NCBI GenBank assembly: GCA_945902075.1 | Contig: CAMDMA010000013.1 | Span: 1 to 64,000 of the forward strand | Source of the DNA: Candidatus Kuenenia stuttgartensis | GTDB lineage: Bacteria; Planctomycetota; Phycisphaerae; Phycisphaerales; SM1A02 | DNA length: 64,000 bases | Direction: 5' to 3' | Part shown: positions 1-8,737 of the stretch, in pieces | Position numbering within the stretch: position 1 is the stretch's first letter | Layout: every line of letters starts with the position of its first letter | The notes under the pieces: model-generated | Database searches by the model: none | The model's input: the letters and a program-made list of their open reading frames with translations, nothing else | Told to the model about the DNA's origin: nothing | Made by a program: the position numbers and the translations under genes

Positions 1-12
1 GAGTGCGAGAGT

Positions 13-1164
13 GTGATGCAGCGCATTCGGTCAGCCGTCGAGCGGCTGAATGCGGACGTCGCGGTCAACCCGTTGAAGCCGCAGGATGCAAGCCGCGCGC
101 TGAAACTCAACAAGAACCTGACTTGGAAGTTTGCCCGCATACTCCTCGCTGAGGAGTGCTTCGACGCGATTCCGATGCTGCCAGGGCCCGAAGGAGTCGA
201 TATCTATCTGCGGGCGTTCTCGTCGACGGGTGCTGATACCGCCTTGATCGATGCACTTCGCACGTCGCTTCGAGAATTCGACGATGTCGTCGCACGACAC
301 TTTGGCAATCGCGCCGAACTTGACCTCGTGCTCGATGGCATGCGCCAAGATGGCAATCTCGAAACCTCCCGCCGTCTGGCCTTTCGCGGCGCCGCGGGCG
401 TGTTCGGATTCCAAGTCGCCGCACGTATGACCGTGCAGATCCTTGTACCGACCAAAGAGGACCCGTCGAAGTCGGACATCGCGCTCGTCGCTGGCGTCAG
501 CGGTCTTCGACGACTCCGCCCGATGGCAACCCTCCCGGTCTTTCGCACCGCACAGCCCAATACGTCAGGGCCCACTCGTGTGCCGCTGTTTCCTGTTGGA
601 GATCACTCCAGCGACGACTACCTCGTGCACAAGTTCTCTTCCGTTCCCCATGGCACCATTGAGACGGCGCAGACTGGCGACAAATTCTCGGTGCAAATCA
701 AGGGCGGGCCGGTAGGACGCATCGGCGATGCAGATCTCTTTTTCGCAATGCGCACCGCAGCATGCGTCAACCTTCTGCACCGACCCAACGACCCGGTGAA
801 CGAGTTTGTGACACAGATCAGTGTCCCGTGCGAGTATCTCGTCACCGATCTCTTCGTGCCCCGATCTGCCCAAGGACTCGACAGCATCCAAGCGTCGATC
901 CACGCGACACTTTCAGGGCCACTTTCAGCCGATCCCGTCGCGCGCGAAATCGCGCGGCTTCCCATTGACTGCGAGATCGAGGTGATCGAGGACTTCGCAA
1001 CTGCGTGCAATGTGGAGCGGATTCCCAAGTACCGCGCGATACTCGAGGATGCATTCGTACGGCTCGAGCAACGTCCCGAAGACTACGTACTCGTGCGCGT
1101 TCAACTCGAGTACCCACCGCTGCCCTGCGCGGTACTCGTTCGCTGGGAACTGCCGGTGAAGTAG
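13..1164 (+). CDS. Conserved hypothetical protein with HTH-like N-terminus
   Basis: I do not recognise a named family. The 383-residue protein has an N-terminal stretch (about residues 20-60, around LKPQDASRALKLNKNLTWKF) that looks like a helix-turn-helix segment, followed by a mixed soluble domain without signal peptide or membrane helix. The GTG at 13 is followed directly by an ATG. The reading frame is open back to the window edge, so the true start may lie upstream. The next gene downstream is a decayed winged-helix regulator, and a regulator role here is only suggested by that neighbour and by the N-terminal sequence. Confidence 0.7.
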   Translation: MMQRIRSAVERLNADVAVNPLKPQDASRALKLNKNLTWKFARILLAEECFDAIPMLPGPEGVDIYLRAFSSTGADTALIDALRTSLREFDDVVARHFGNRAELDLVLDGMRQDGNLETSRRLAFRGAAGVFGFQVAARMTVQILVPTKEDPSKSDIALVAGVSGLRRLRPMATLPVFRTAQPNTSGPTRVPLFPVGDHSSDDYLVHKFSSVPHGTIETAQTGDKFSVQIKGGPVGRIGDADLFFAMRTAACVNLLHRPNDPVNEFVTQISVPCEYLVTDLFVPRSAQGLDSIQASIHATLSGPLSADPVAREIARLPIDCEIEVIEDFATACNVERIPKYRAILEDAFVRLEQRPEDYVLVRVQLEYPPLPCAVLVRWELPVK

Positions 1165-1336
1165 TTCGTGCGCATCGGGTTTCGTTGTACGCCGAGTGTC
1201 AACTCAGAGCCACAAAACATCGCGAATACCCGCACGAATCACTGATTCCAAAAGAGCCGCTTCTTACGAAGAATCCTGCGAATGACCGGAGCCGTCCCCG
1301 CCCCTGCCACTCGTGCGTTAGATTCAAGTCCGTCTC

Positions 1337-2004
1337 ATGAGGAAACCCAACGAGCCGATCTCTCACGACGCCAGTGCGCTGGCGTAAGGCAACGCCCAAT
1401 GGCGCGCGATGAGTTCGCCGCTGCGTTTCGAACTGGAGCTTGTCGCAGGTTCGATCTGCCCCGCCACAGCGCAAGACTTCGCCGAGGCGACGGGGCGCAC
1501 GCGTGCCAGCATCTACCCGCACCTTCAAGCGATAGTCGATGCTGGCTTCTTGGTCGTCTCTGGCCATCGCCCAAGCGCGCGTCGCCCGGTGGCGATTTAT
1601 GACCGCGGCCCGATGATGGATATGCCGCCGTACGATGTCGAAAATTTCGATCGTGCGCGCGAGTGGATCCGTGCCAGCGACGCGTTTTCCGCCTCCACGC
1701 ACGCGAGCATCAGGGTTCGATTCGCGCGATGGAGGGCGGCTCGACGCTCCTTGAAGGCCTCGATGTCCACTATCTCTTCGGAAAGATCATGCACCTCGAC
1801 CGCGCGGGCATGGAAGAGTTGATCACGCTCAAGAATCAACTCCGCGATTTCGCGGCGCGTTACGCCAAGCCAAATGGCGGCGAAATCGTGCGTCTGATGC
1901 TCGCGATCATTCCCGATCAGCGCACGAAGTCGCTGCAAACGAAGCGTCGCCGTTCGAAGGCCAGCGGAAAGGCGAAGGCGAAAAAGTCTGTGAAAGATCG
2001 GTGA
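1337..2004 (+). pseudogene. Decayed winged-helix transcriptional regulator
   Basis: From ATG 1337 the frame reads MRKPNEPISHDASALA and hits TAA at 1385-1387. The same frame then continues through GNAQWRAMSSPLRFEL and a clear winged-helix recognition region (RTRASIYPHLQAIVDAGFLV, roughly 1490-1560). After about 1700 the plausible sequence moves to another frame (AMEGGSTLLEGLDVHYLF ... LITLKNQLRDFAARY, ending at the stop at 2004). An intact reading therefore needs one stop suppressed and one frameshift between about 1690 and 1740. A shorter protein could still start at ATG 1409 and end at 1822, but its last 35 residues are out-of-frame arginine/serine-rich sequence. Either a true pseudogene or two sequence errors. 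Confidence 0.6.
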
Positions 2005-2065
2005 GATTGAGCATCGCGCGGTGCTGCTCACGCCCCTTGCGAGCGCGCACATCACTCCGATCCAC

Positions 2066-2566
2066 TCAACGCGGATGCACGAATCCGAGGTGCAGTTGCG
2101 CGTGCCCGAGATGGAGCCGCATCCACTCATCGTGCGTCATGCGACCAAATGCGGGGCTCGCATGCGTCATCTGCTCGCCGCGATCAAGCCGATCGAGCAC
2201 CGTGCGGAGACGCGCGAGGCCCTCCTCAAACGAGCAGCCACTTCGCGGCATCATGTACGACGCACTCTGTGGGATCTTGAACCCGGCGGGCAGCGTCTTG
2301 CCGCTCGTCATGCTGCGCTTCATGAGTGGCGCGATGAGGCGAATGATGAACGGCACCTTCGCTTCGGGGGGTGCGCCGTCGAGTGAGTACTCCCACATGA
2401 TGGCGATGTGGTCGAGGTTCTCACCTGCAGTCCAGTTGCCCGTGGTGCGGAGCGAGCCTGCGCGATGCGCAGCTTCAATCTTCGCGAGATCTTCTTTCAA
2501 GCAGCCTGTGCAGTGAAAGGAGAGATCGCGGCGTTCGGCGTGCTTCGTGTTGATCTTCGTATTCAT
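2066..2566 (-). CDS. DUF1569 (DinB-like) family protein
   Basis: A 166-residue soluble protein resembling DUF1569, a DinB-like four-helix family of unknown function. Visible hallmarks are the NLDHIA segment near residue 50 and the C-terminal HLGHAQLHLGFV segment, whose histidines would form a DinB-type metal site. I chose the ATG at 2566 because the 33 residues further upstream are arginine/serine-rich, overlap the end of the neighbouring gene and look non-coding. It lies 19 bp after the PA14/propeller gene on the same strand, so it is probably cotranscribed with it. Enzymatic role unknown. Confidence 0.75.
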   Translation of the reverse strand: MNTKINTKHAERRDLSFHCTGCLKEDLAKIEAAHRAGSLRTTGNWTAGENLDHIAIMWEYSLDGAPPEAKVPFIIRLIAPLMKRSMTSGKTLPAGFKIPQSASYMMPRSGCSFEEGLARLRTVLDRLDRGEQMTHASPAFGRMTHDEWMRLHLGHAQLHLGFVHPR

Positions 2567-2585
2567 CTTGGTGTCTTGATTCTGA

Positions 2586-4718
2586 TCAGGGCTGCTTCGC
2601 GGCCGCCGAAGCGATGGGCTTCGCGACGAACGGCTTCGCAGGCGCATCCTTCGTTGGCTTCGCATTCATTGTGTACCACGCTTCGGTCGACCAGATCTCG
2701 TCGCCCGCGTCAGACACGGGCTTCGTGCGGAGATAGACAACGCGACCAGCTTTGATGCCGGGCGCGCGCAACTCAACGCTGTTGCCGAGCTTCGAGGGAA
2801 TCGCCTCGACAATCTCCACGGCCTCGTCGTCAAGCTTCGGGCCACCGTACTGCTCGGTCGCCTCGTAACGCCACTGACGAAGCGTGAAGTTCTTCGGGTT
2901 GCGCAGCCACGCATCCGCGCCACCACCGCCGCCCTGCACTGGCTTCGTGAACTGGACGAGCAAGCCGTCGGGCGTCGCTGTGACGAGTGCGATCTCGAAG
3001 AGGTCCGCATTCGTCGGCCGCAAGCGCTCAAGTCCGAAGCGCGTGTCGCGCCAGTTCCAGTTGCCGCCTGAGCCAATCGAACACGCGTAGAGGCAGCCAT
3101 CGGGGCCCTCGATGAGCCGCTGCACGCCGCCTTCAAGACCGTTTCCCGCGCGATACGCGCATCCCTGCAACTCACCCGCGACTTCTTCGAGCGAAACGCG
3201 GTTGATGCCACCGAGTGTGAGTTCCGCAAGCCATATTTGCCCCGCGAACGGGCCGCTCGAAATCGCAAGCGGCGTGGTCGGCGAGTTGGCGATCTCGTTC
3301 TGTGGCAACCACACCGCAGGCGGCGACGGCAGATTCTCACTGAAGAGGCTCGCGTGTCCGCCCTCGGGGTAAACGCGCGACTTCTGCCGTCCGTTGTAGT
3401 GGCCGTAGAAGCGCCCCTCTTTCACATGGTTCAACTTGCTCGCAGGCATCCACGCACCTTGGTTGTCGGTGACGAACATGTCGCCCGAATCCGTGACTTC
3501 AACGCCATTCGGCGTACGGAAACCGCCTGCGAGGAATTCAATCTCCTTCGTGTCCACGTTGATGCGATAGAGCGTGCCGCGGTTCGGCGGATTCGGACCG
3601 TTGAGGCCAGGCGTGTCGCCTTCGACGCCATCGGTTTGAATCGTGTTTCCGAAATAGATCGACGTCGAAAGCGATCCGTAGATCCAACGGTCTTTCTCCT
3701 TCAGTCCGAAAGAGAAGTGGTGATAGTTGTCGCCAACCCACGGGCGCGCCCACTCTTCGTGGGTCTCGAAGACGCCATCCTTGTCGAGATCGCGCAACCG
3801 ATCGATGCCGGGACGGTGCGAGACATAGATGTCGCCGTCGATGCACACGATGCCACATGGATCGTGGTAGCCGCCGGGAAGCTTCTCGACGCGAATGGTC
3901 TCAGGGGTTCCGCCGATCACGCCCGTCAAGATGTGGAGCGTGCCGTTTGTCTCGGTGCGGAGAATGCCGTTGTTCACGGGCTCGAAGTCGCTCACGACCA
4001 AGCGCCCATCGGGCAAGAAGGCCATACCACCGATCTTCGGGCGGAAATCCTTTGGACGCATCGGCTCGATGGCGAATCGCGGATACGCGACCTCGATCGG
4101 CAAGCCATCACCGGGCTGTTGGTTCTCGCGGCCGTCCTTGTAGACCTTCATGCCGGGTGCAACAACACGCGTCACGCCTGCTTCGGTCCGAAACGCGTCG
4201 GCAGGCACGAGTTCGTAGCGCCCGCTTCCAGGCTTGCGCCAGTTCAGGATGAGCGCTGCGCCGCCACCATTTTGGAAGAGATCGATGCGAAAGCGATGCA
4301 GCCCGCGATCAAGTTCGATCTCGCCTGCCATGGGCGATGGCGGATGCATGCCATCGTGCACAACGACGCGTGTACCGTCGATGTCGAGAATACCGCCGTC
4401 ATCGCAGCGGAGTTCGAACGCGTAGTTGCCGGGTTCCGTGATCTCGATGTATCCGAGTGCCTCGATCGCGATTTGGTTGCGTCGGATGCCAGGCGGTACG
4501 AGCGCATCAACATCCTTGAAGTCGATGCGTTGCTCAAGTCGGTCGGAGTTCGGCGTCATGCCTTCGGCGACCCGCGCGACACGATCGAGATCGCGCGCAA
4601 TCTCGTAAATCCGAAGGGTGTAGCCCTGCTCAAGACCATCGAGGTTACGCGGCGGATCAAGGGGTACCGTGCCTGCGATCAGGAACACGAAGCACGTGAG
4701 GGACGCAACGGTCAGCAT
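2586..4718 (-). CDS. Secreted PA14 and beta-propeller protein (PVC type)
   Basis: A 710-residue exported protein with a hydrophobic signal segment at residues 1-17. Residues about 45-190 fit a PA14 domain (YAFELRCDDGGILDIDG, RFRIDLFQNGGGAALILNW), often a carbohydrate-binding module. Residues about 220-560 resemble the six-bladed propeller of planctomycetal membrane-bound dehydrogenase-like proteins (GGMAFLPDGRLVVSDFEP, DPCGIVCIDGDIYVSHR, FRTPNGVEVTDSGDMFVTDN, LIEGPDGCLYACSIG). The C-terminal 130 residues look like a beta-rich domain ending in an Ala/Lys/Pro-rich tail. I see no c-type heme motif. The likely role is extracytoplasmic sugar binding or oxidation, which is inference. TerC lies 38 bp upstream on the same strand, but a -10-like hexamer directly before the ATG suggests a separate start. 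Confidence 0.85.
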   Translation of the reverse strand: MLTVASLTCFVFLIAGTVPLDPPRNLDGLEQGYTLRIYEIARDLDRVARVAEGMTPNSDRLEQRIDFKDVDALVPPGIRRNQIAIEALGYIEITEPGNYAFELRCDDGGILDIDGTRVVVHDGMHPPSPMAGEIELDRGLHRFRIDLFQNGGGAALILNWRKPGSGRYELVPADAFRTEAGVTRVVAPGMKVYKDGRENQQPGDGLPIEVAYPRFAIEPMRPKDFRPKIGGMAFLPDGRLVVSDFEPVNNGILRTETNGTLHILTGVIGGTPETIRVEKLPGGYHDPCGIVCIDGDIYVSHRPGIDRLRDLDKDGVFETHEEWARPWVGDNYHHFSFGLKEKDRWIYGSLSTSIYFGNTIQTDGVEGDTPGLNGPNPPNRGTLYRINVDTKEIEFLAGGFRTPNGVEVTDSGDMFVTDNQGAWMPASKLNHVKEGRFYGHYNGRQKSRVYPEGGHASLFSENLPSPPAVWLPQNEIANSPTTPLAISSGPFAGQIWLAELTLGGINRVSLEEVAGELQGCAYRAGNGLEGGVQRLIEGPDGCLYACSIGSGGNWNWRDTRFGLERLRPTNADLFEIALVTATPDGLLVQFTKPVQGGGGGADAWLRNPKNFTLRQWRYEATEQYGGPKLDDEAVEIVEAIPSKLGNSVELRAPGIKAGRVVYLRTKPVSDAGDEIWSTEAWYTMNAKPTKDAPAKPFVAKPIASAAAKQP

Positions 4719-4724
4719 CGCAAA

Positions 4725-4730
4725 ATCCTA
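4725..4730 (-). promoter_or_regulatory. -10-like hexamer TAGGAT, 6 nt before ATG
   Basis: On the minus strand TAGGAT is followed by TTTGCG and then the ATG at 4718. Transcription would begin at or next to the start codon, giving a leaderless mRNA. No good -35 is visible. It belongs to a set of similar sites in this window. Confidence 0.4.
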
Positions 4731-4756
4731 CTTCGCAGACCCGACCCTCGGTACGT

Positions 4757-5458
4757 TCAGTTCGGTTTCGACGCGTGGCTGGCCTTCTTCGGGAAGGCGA
4801 GCGAAAGCACCATGCTCGCGCCGACCACGCCGCAAATGATCGAGAGCGACCACGAAACCGGGAACTTGCCACCCATCGCCTCGTTGAGCCACGCCATCTT
4901 GAGCCCGACGAAGACGAGCACGATTCCGAGACCAATCTTGAGAAGATGGAACTTGTCGTAGGCACCCGCAAGGAGGAAATACAGCGATCGGAGCCCGAGA
5001 ATCGCGAAGATGTTTGAGGTGAAGACGATCAGCGGCTCATTGGTCAGGGCGAAGATGGCCGGCACACTATCGACTGCGAAGATGATGTTGGTGAGAAACT
5101 GGAGCGAAAGCGCATTCGCAGCCTGTTGCGCGCTCTCGAAACCTGCCGCTGCGATGAGCGCTGGATCCATCTGCGGAAATATCCAACCGGCGTAATACCA
5201 AAAGCCGAGATTGAAGAGCAGCGCGAGTGTCACCCAGACCACACTCCATGCGGCGGCCTCTTTGAAGCTCACCACATGTGCGGTCTTGTGGAAGACCCCA
5301 AGGTCAAGCGCGAGCATCGTGATGACAAAGGCGACGAACGCCGCGTAGATCCACCACGCCTCGCCAATCGGAAAGAGGACTGGCGTCACATCAGCAAGAA
5401 GCGTCGGGAAGGATCGAAGCGCGGAGAACTGCACAATGGGTTGAAGGACATCGATCAT
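4757..5458 (-). CDS. TerC-family membrane protein, internally shortened
   Basis: Clear TerC homologue, a polytopic membrane family linked to tellurium resistance and to manganese or other metal efflux. Residues 35-95 match the N-terminal helices (LDLGVFHKTAHVVSFKEA), and residues 122-190 match the C-terminal half (FLTNIIFAVDSVPAIFALT, FTSNIFAILGLRSLYFLLAG). The protein has 233 residues, whereas TerC proteins usually have about 310-350. The segment with the first membrane-embedded SVDN motif and the cytoplasmic loop is missing: residue 120 runs straight into the second-half motif with the frame kept. Start ATG 5458 follows a GAGGTG ribosome site. Function may be altered or lost. Confidence 0.85.
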   Translation of the reverse strand: MIDVLQPIVQFSALRSFPTLLADVTPVLFPIGEAWWIYAAFVAFVITMLALDLGVFHKTAHVVSFKEAAAWSVVWVTLALLFNLGFWYYAGWIFPQMDPALIAAAGFESAQQAANALSLQFLTNIIFAVDSVPAIFALTNEPLIVFTSNIFAILGLRSLYFLLAGAYDKFHLLKIGLGIVLVFVGLKMAWLNEAMGGKFPVSWSLSIICGVVGASMVLSLAFPKKASHASKPN

Positions 5459-5590
5459 GGTGGCACCTCAGTAAGTCAAACTCGAACGACAACCTACGGC
5501 TCATCACGGACAAAGTGTCCGCCATGCGGGGCACGCGAAGCGCGTCAAAACTTTTGGGAGAGAACAAAAACCGCTCACCCAGACGGATGC

Positions 5591-6616
5591 TCAGCTCAGT
5601 TTGCCATCGTGCCGTGCCATCATCGCAAGCATATCGACGCAGCGCGATGCGTAGCCGTACTCGTTGTCGTACCAGCTGACGATCTTGAAGAAGCGGTCAG
5701 ACAACTGAATACCCGCCTTCGAGTCGTAGATGGAACTGCGGGGATCGCTCAGGAAATCGCTGGAAACGACCTCTTCGTCGGTGTAGCCAAGGACACCCTT
5801 GAGAGTTCCCTCGCTCGCAGTCTTCATCGCAGCATGAATTGCGTCGAGGCTCGTGGCCTTCGATGGACGGAACGTGAGATCCACACAGGAAACGTTCGCC
5901 GTTGGAACGCGGAAGCTCATTCCCGTGAGTTTTCCCTTCGTCTCGGGAAGCACGAGTGCACAAGCCTTCGCAGCGCCAGTCGAACTCGGGATGATGTTCA
6001 TGTACGCATTGCGTCCTCCGCGCCAGTCCTTCTTCGATGGACCGTCTTGCGTGGGCTGCGTGGCGGTCACCGCGTGCACTGTCGTCATCAAGCCCTCGTC
6101 GACACCGCAGTGGTCGAGGAGGACCTTTACGATCGGCGCGAGACAGTTGGTGGTGCAACTTGCATTGCTTGCAACGGTGTGGATCGCCGGATCGTACTGC
6201 GCGGAATTCACGCCGAAGACGAAGGTTGGAATCTCCTTCTCGCTCTTCGTCGGCGCAGAAATCAGCACCCGACGCGCGCCTGCATCGATGTGCTTCCGCG
6301 CATCCTCCGCTGCCGTGAACAGGCCCGTCGATTCGAGCACGTAGTCACAGCCGAGTGCCTTCCACGGAAGTTGCGCAGGATCCTTGACCGCACTGCATGA
6401 CGTGACCTTGCCGTTGACGACGATGTTCTCTCCGTCGGTCTTCACGTCGGCAGCGAAGCGGCCGTGCATGGAGTCGTACTTCAGGAGGTAGGCAAGGTTG
6501 TCCGCGGGGACAAGATCGTTGACGCCGACAATCTCAAACCCACCGCGAAGGGTGGCGATGCGATGAACGAGGCGGCCGATGCGGCCGAAGCCGTTGATTG
6601 CGATGCGGATTGCCAT
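5591..6616 (-). CDS. gap: Type I glyceraldehyde-3-phosphate dehydrogenase
   Basis: Converts glyceraldehyde-3-phosphate, NAD and phosphate to 1,3-bisphosphoglycerate in glycolysis, and the reverse in gluconeogenesis. The N-terminus has the Rossmann motif INGFGRIGR. The catalytic cysteine is in [12 protein letters not shown] (Cys154 from the chosen start), and the C-terminal hallmark [11 protein letters not shown] is present. The 341-residue length is normal. ATG 6616 is chosen because GGAG lies about 8 nt upstream; an in-frame ATG at 6628 would add four residues (MEHR). The gene is divergent from the channel gene at 6716 and may be cotranscribed with terC, 132 bp downstream. Confidence 0.97.
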   Translation of the reverse strand: MAIRIAINGFGRIGRLVHRIATLRGGFEIVGVNDLVPADNLAYLLKYDSMHGRFAADVKTDGENIVVNGKVTSCSAVKDPAQLPWKALGCDYVLESTGLFTAAEDARKHIDAGARRVLISAPTKSEKEIPTFVFGVNSAQYDPAIHTVASNASCTTNCLAPIVKVLLDHCGVDEGLMTTVHAVTATQPTQDGPSKKDWRGGRNAYMNIIPSSTGAAKACALVLPETKGKLTGMSFRVPTANVSCVDLTFRPSKATSLDAIHAAMKTASEGTLKGVLGYTDEEVVSSDFLSDPRSSIYDSKAGIQLSDRFFKIVSWYDNEYGYASRCVDMLAMMARHDGKLS

Positions 6617-6703
6617 GCGATGCTCCATGCCGGCGAGGCCGGCGTTCTGTTGGGGGGCGGAGGATAGGTCCGGTGCTCCGCGGGTTCAACCCGCGAGGCG
6701 CGG

Positions 6704-6709
6704 TACACT
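6704..6709 (+). promoter_or_regulatory. -10-like hexamer TACACT, 6 nt before ATG
   Basis: TACACT, then GACGCG, then ATG at 6716, which predicts a leaderless transcript for the channel gene. At 17-bp spacing the -35 position (6681-6686) reads CGGGTT, not a sigma70 consensus. The same CGGGTT stands at the equivalent place before the lipoprotein at 17424. Confidence 0.45.
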
Positions 6710-6715
6710 GACGCG

Positions 6716-7867
6716 ATGTCTTTGATGCGCACCCCAAACCCTCGCCGGCTCGTCTCCTGGGCGGCGGCGGCTGTTGCGTTTGTCGGGTCCACCGCTTCGC
6801 ATGGTGAGTCGGTGAATCCGTGGCAAGAGCGCGCGCAACTCGCGGCTTCGCCGGAGAACATGCCCGACCGACTCCGCATGGCGGTTGCAGATTTCCCACC
6901 GTTCGCGATGCCAACACCCGATGGAACCTGGACCGGTACCGCCGTCGATCTCTTTGCGGCGACCGCGCGCGATATCGGCGTTGAGGTCGAGTTTATTGAG
7001 ATGTCGCTGGCGGAGATATTGCCTGGGCTCACCGACGAAATGATTGATGGAACCGTGCTTCCGCTCACAGGCAGCGCAACCGAGCGCGCAGTGATGACCC
7101 TGACACCAGAGTGGATGCAAACCTCACTCCGTATCGCGGTTCAAAGACGAGACTTTCGTGACGATGTACGACTGCTCACTACAAGCCTCGTCGGTGATCG
7201 ACAACTTCGTGTCTATGCATTGGTGGCCATACTCTTGTTCTGCTTTGCCGCACTCGTGTACACGTTCGAGCGTAAGCGCAACACCCATTTCCGCGGTCGT
7301 CACCACGAAGGGATTGGCTCAGGGCTCTGGTGGTCGATCACGACGCTGAGCACCGTCGGCTACGGCGACAAAGTTCCGCAGACGCCCCTTGGCCGGACGA
7401 TCGCGGGGGCGTGGATGCTGGTCTCACTTGTACTCGTTGCGCTCTTCACTGCGACAGTCACGTCCGCGATCACCGCGAGCGACGCTGCGGTTGAGGTGAC
7501 TGGAAAACATGATCTTCCCGTCGCGCGCGTTGGCATGCTTCAAGATGGGCTTGCCGAAGACTATTTCTCCGATCACTTCATCCCGCATGTTTCGTACCCG
7601 AGACTCGGACTCGCCTTACGCGAACTGGCCCTCGGTAACCTCGATGCCGTCGTCGCTGATGTTCACGGGCTTGAGCAATCGCGACTTGAATCGCAACATC
7701 GCGATCTCATACTTCTCGACGAACCCATCGATTCACGAGGGATTTCCTTCGGATTTCGGAAGAACCTACCGTCTGCATTCGTGAGCCAGTTTGATGCGGC
7801 GCTTACCGCGCGCATTGCCCGAACGTCTCCGATACACGCCCCTTCGATAAAGGACCCGACACAATGA
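6716..7867 (+). CDS. GluR0-like ligand-gated potassium channel
   Basis: A 383-residue protein with the layout of prokaryotic ionotropic glutamate receptors. A signal peptide spans about residues 1-31. The first half of a periplasmic substrate-binding (SBP_bac_3) fold covers about 50-145 (RMAVADFPPFAM, DGTVLPLTGSATERA). TM1 is at about 165-184, a pore loop carries the potassium filter TVGYGD at 213-218, and TM2 is at about 230-252. The second half of the binding fold covers about 265-370 (ARVGMLQDGLAEDYF, LALGNLDAVVADV). Splitting the binding domain with a two-helix pore is the GluR0 topology. The TVGYGD filter predicts K+ selectivity. The ligand is probably an amino acid but cannot be read from the sequence. 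BtpA starts 10 bp downstream. Confidence 0.92.
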   Translation: MSLMRTPNPRRLVSWAAAAVAFVGSTASHGESVNPWQERAQLAASPENMPDRLRMAVADFPPFAMPTPDGTWTGTAVDLFAATARDIGVEVEFIEMSLAEILPGLTDEMIDGTVLPLTGSATERAVMTLTPEWMQTSLRIAVQRRDFRDDVRLLTTSLVGDRQLRVYALVAILLFCFAALVYTFERKRNTHFRGRHHEGIGSGLWWSITTLSTVGYGDKVPQTPLGRTIAGAWMLVSLVLVALFTATVTSAITASDAAVEVTGKHDLPVARVGMLQDGLAEDYFSDHFIPHVSYPRLGLALRELALGNLDAVVADVHGLEQSRLESQHRDLILLDEPIDSRGISFGFRKNLPSAFVSQFDAALTARIARTSPIHAPSIKDPTQ

Positions 7868-7877
7868 GAACTTTGCG

Positions 7878-8705
7878 ATGAGCGCGCCATACCCCGTCCG
7901 ATCCGCTGCCTCGCTCTTCGGCCGCGAGCGCGCAGTCGTCGGCATGGTGCATCTGCGCGCGCTTCCTGGCACGCCGCGATCGGCACTGTCGCCGCGTGCA
8001 ATCGCCCGCGCGGCGGTAGAAGAAGCGCGCATGCTCGCCGATGCTGGTTTCGATGCAATTTTGCTTGAAAACATGCACGATGCGCCGTATGTCGCGCGCG
8101 TGGTGGGGCCAGAAATCGTTGCTGCGTTCACCCGCGCGGCCTGCGAGGTCCGCGCTGCTGTCGATCTTCCGCTTGGAATTCAAGTGCTCGCCGGCGCAAA
8201 CGACGCAGCGCTCGCGATTGCGCTAGCAGCGGAGTGCGCCTTTCTCCGTGCAGAGGGATTTGTGTTTGCTTCGATTGCGGACGAGGGACTCCTCGCCGAA
8301 GCATCCGCAGGGCCCCTCCTTCGTGCCCGCCGCGCTCTCGGCGCAGAAGCGATGGGTATCGCGATTTATTGTGACATCAAGAAGAAGCACTCTGCCCACG
8401 CAGTGACTGCGGATACCTCGCTCGGCGAACATGCGCACGCCGCGGAGTTTTTTGGCGCTGACGGCGTAATTGTCACCGGTGCTGCAACCGGAAAGGCAAC
8501 GCCGATCGCGGACCTCGTCGCCGCTCGGCAAGCTTGCGCGCTTCCGGTACTCGCGGGTAGCGGCACCACCACGGCGAATGTCCGCGAGGTGCTCTCTGTT
8601 GCTGACGCTGCCATCGTCGGTAGTGCGCTGAAGGTCGACGGCATGTGGTCGAATCCGCTCGACCGCGCGCGCGCGGACGCGTTTATCCATGCCGCGCGGG
8701 GCTGA
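7878..8705 (+). CDS. BtpA/SgcQ family TIM-barrel protein
   Basis: A 275-residue cytoplasmic protein of the BtpA family (cyanobacterial BtpA is needed for stable photosystem I; SgcQ is a relative). Family signatures seen are VVGMVHLRALPGTP near the N-terminus, FDAILLENMHDAPY, the IADEGL region and a phosphate-binding-like end LPVLAGSGTTTANV. The fold is predicted to be a (beta/alpha)8 barrel, possibly a sugar- or nucleotide-acting enzyme. A photosystem role makes no sense here, so the real reaction is unknown. It follows the channel gene by 10 bp and precedes the aminotransferase by 32 bp, so it is probably the middle of an operon. Confidence 0.88.
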   Translation: MSAPYPVRSAASLFGRERAVVGMVHLRALPGTPRSALSPRAIARAAVEEARMLADAGFDAILLENMHDAPYVARVVGPEIVAAFTRAACEVRAAVDLPLGIQVLAGANDAALAIALAAECAFLRAEGFVFASIADEGLLAEASAGPLLRARRALGAEAMGIAIYCDIKKKHSAHAVTADTSLGEHAHAAEFFGADGVIVTGAATGKATPIADLVAARQACALPVLAGSGTTTANVREVLSVADAAIVGSALKVDGMWSNPLDRARADAFIHAARG

Positions 8706-8737
8706 TAGACTCGCCGCGCGAAGGAATCGAACCACAC

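Noticed and set aside
3237-4961. A 574-codon plus-strand frame across the PA14 and TerC genes
   Set aside because: It is the complement of clear minus-strand genes, lacks a ribosome site and has no recognisable domain.
5459-5590. A manganese (yybP-ykoY) riboswitch upstream of terC
   Set aside because: I looked because terC genes often carry one; no matching conserved core was found in the 132-bp gap.
5126-6400. A 424-codon plus-strand frame antisense to gap
   Set aside because: Shadow of GAPDH coding; Arg/His-rich with no motif.
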